A stretch of DNA of 64,000 nt from DASXRU01 sp039933315 (GTDB lineage Bacteria > Acidobacteriota > Blastocatellia > Pyrinomonadales > Pyrinomonadaceae). The stretch covers positions 16,987 through 80,986 of the forward strand of contig JBDTOI010000001.1 in the NCBI GenBank assembly GCA_039933315.1, given 5' to 3'. Made by a program: the position numbers and the translations under genes. Under the pieces are notes generated by a model. That model saw only the letters and a program-made list of their open reading frames with translations, did no database searches and was not told the DNA's origin. Shown here in pieces: positions 63,268 through 64,000 of the stretch (position 1 is the stretch's first letter; each line of letters opens with the position of its first letter).

Positions 63268-64000
63268 TTAAACATTCTGCCTGGTCCGCCATTCATCGCC
63301 GCGCCGGTTGAGATCGTCAAGCGCCTGCTGCAACTCATCACGTTTCGCCTCGAGGTTAGCTTCGTCGGAGTCCGGACCGACGTAGATGGGCGGGGCAATC
63401 AACACGAGGGCGGGCGTGAAGGGTTTCGGCACTTGAAATTGATCCCAACTCTTGCGGGCAGTCCATAGCCGCGCGGGTGAGACTGTGAAGGGCAGGATGG
63501 GATTGCCGGTCTTCTTTGCCAGCAATACCGCGCCCATCTTTGCCACGTACCGTGGTCCTTTTGGCCCGTCAATAGTAAAGGCGGTCGGACAGCCGGCGCG
63601 CATCAGCCGTACCATCTCGACCAAAGCGCCCACCGCGCCGCGCGTGCTCGACCCGCGCACAGCTCCGTAACCGAACCTCTGGATGAAACGCGCGATGTAT
63701 TCACCATCAAAGCTCCGGGAAGTCAGTACGACTATTCGCCGCCGCTGCCAAAAGTAGGTGGCGAGGAAAACGCGATTGTGCCAGAAGGTATAAATCGGAG
63801 TCTTCCCGGCCTGGGAAGCGGCCTCCCAGTTCTCCCAACCTTCAACTTTAAAAGAAACCGTTCGTACAATCAGCTTGATGAGAAAAAAGAAGACCAGGTC
63901 GGCGGCGCGTATCAGCAGACGGTCTTTGACAGAGTAGGACGAAAGATCGGCGAAGCTATAGGCGCGATCCGTCTTAACGGCAGAATGTGCCTCGCCGGTG
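63268..64000 (-). CDS. Lysophospholipid acyltransferase (DUF374), C-terminal part (runs off the right edge)
   Basis: The reverse strand is open from the window edge to a stop at 63268 (243 codons). The product has DRLLIRAADLVFFFLIKLIV (hydrophobic start), PIYTFWHNRVFLATYF, LTSRSFDGEYIARFIQRFG, GAVRGSSTRGAVGAL and FTIDGPKGPRYVAKMGAV, which match the DUF374 group of acyltransferases that modify membrane lipids or lipid A. His in FWHNRVF is the expected catalytic residue. The start lies beyond the window. Confidence 0.88.
   Translation of the reverse strand, partial: TGEAHSAVKTDRAYSFADLSSYSVKDRLLIRAADLVFFFLIKLIVRTVSFKVEGWENWEAASQAGKTPIYTFWHNRVFLATYFWQRRRIVVLTSRSFDGEYIARFIQRFGYGAVRGSSTRGAVGALVEMVRLMRAGCPTAFTIDGPKGPRYVAKMGAVLLAKKTGNPILPFTVSPARLWTARKSWDQFQVPKPFTPALVLIAPPIYVGPDSDEANLEAKRDELQQALDDLNRRGDEWRTRQNV

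Overview
The window reads as a chromosomal segment of an environmental bacterium, most likely an Acidobacteriota of the Blastocatellia/Pyrinomonadaceae type. This is an inference from the style of the genes: large Ser/Thr kinase-TPR proteins, FHA-domain regulators, DUF4388 and TonB-C proteins, a CarD regulator, lipoproteins with Asn/Thr/Ser linkers, and REP-like palindromes in gaps and gene ends. No rRNA, tRNA, CRISPR array, phage or insertion sequence was recognised. About 54 genes are listed, nearly all with a full-length reading frame; two run off the window edges (a PfkB kinase at the left, a lysophospholipid acyltransferase at the right) and one (zeta-like kinase, 61.4-62.0 kb) carries a frameshift.

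Layout. 0-7.2 kb: PfkB kinase diverging from uvrC, a DUF2231 membrane protein, secreted proteins and lipoproteins, with many palindromic repeats. 7.3-17.3 kb: a Ser/Thr kinase-TPR receptor, a subtilase-like protein with an unusual oxyanion position, a Tat-like lipoprotein, a large secreted coiled-coil protein, and a divergent FHA-GAF-sigma54 activator. 17.3-30.9 kb: thymidine kinase, YjjX, a LeuA-family enzyme, a DUF4388/TonB-C pair, a PBP4-type DD-carboxypeptidase, a family 9 glycosyltransferase, glycolytic gpmI and eno, a CNNM/CorC protein and CarD. 31.5-40.7 kb: FHA-GAF-adenylate cyclase, site-2 protease with CBS domains, CDF transporter, the conserved c-di-AMP/cell-wall set cdaA-cdaR-glmM, a probable structured small RNA, and aroB. 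40.7-48.8 kb (minus strand): mutS2-dnaG-rpoD-radical SAM, a replication/transcription cluster. 49-54.6 kb: isocitrate dehydrogenase, a 57-residue protein, purE, a second Ser/Thr kinase-TPR receptor and directly behind it a 69-residue protein with four GDPPPNGG repeats. 54.7-64 kb: a small stress membrane protein, amidohydrolase, zinc-ribbon coiled coil, the coupled hypothetical-prmA-rsmE set, a zeta-like kinase/small protein/era set, a PepT-like peptidase and the acyltransferase.

Best candidates for something undescribed: (1) the kinase-TPR receptor plus GDPPPNGG repeat peptide at 51.3-54.6 kb; (2) a promoter followed by three strong hairpins and a T-run at 38.84-38.98 kb, probably a small RNA or leader of unknown family; (3) the zeta-like kinase whose conserved C-terminus continues in another frame up to a small partner gene; (4) palindromic repeats that supply the last codons of two proteins. 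Function assignments rest on motifs read by eye; no database search was run.
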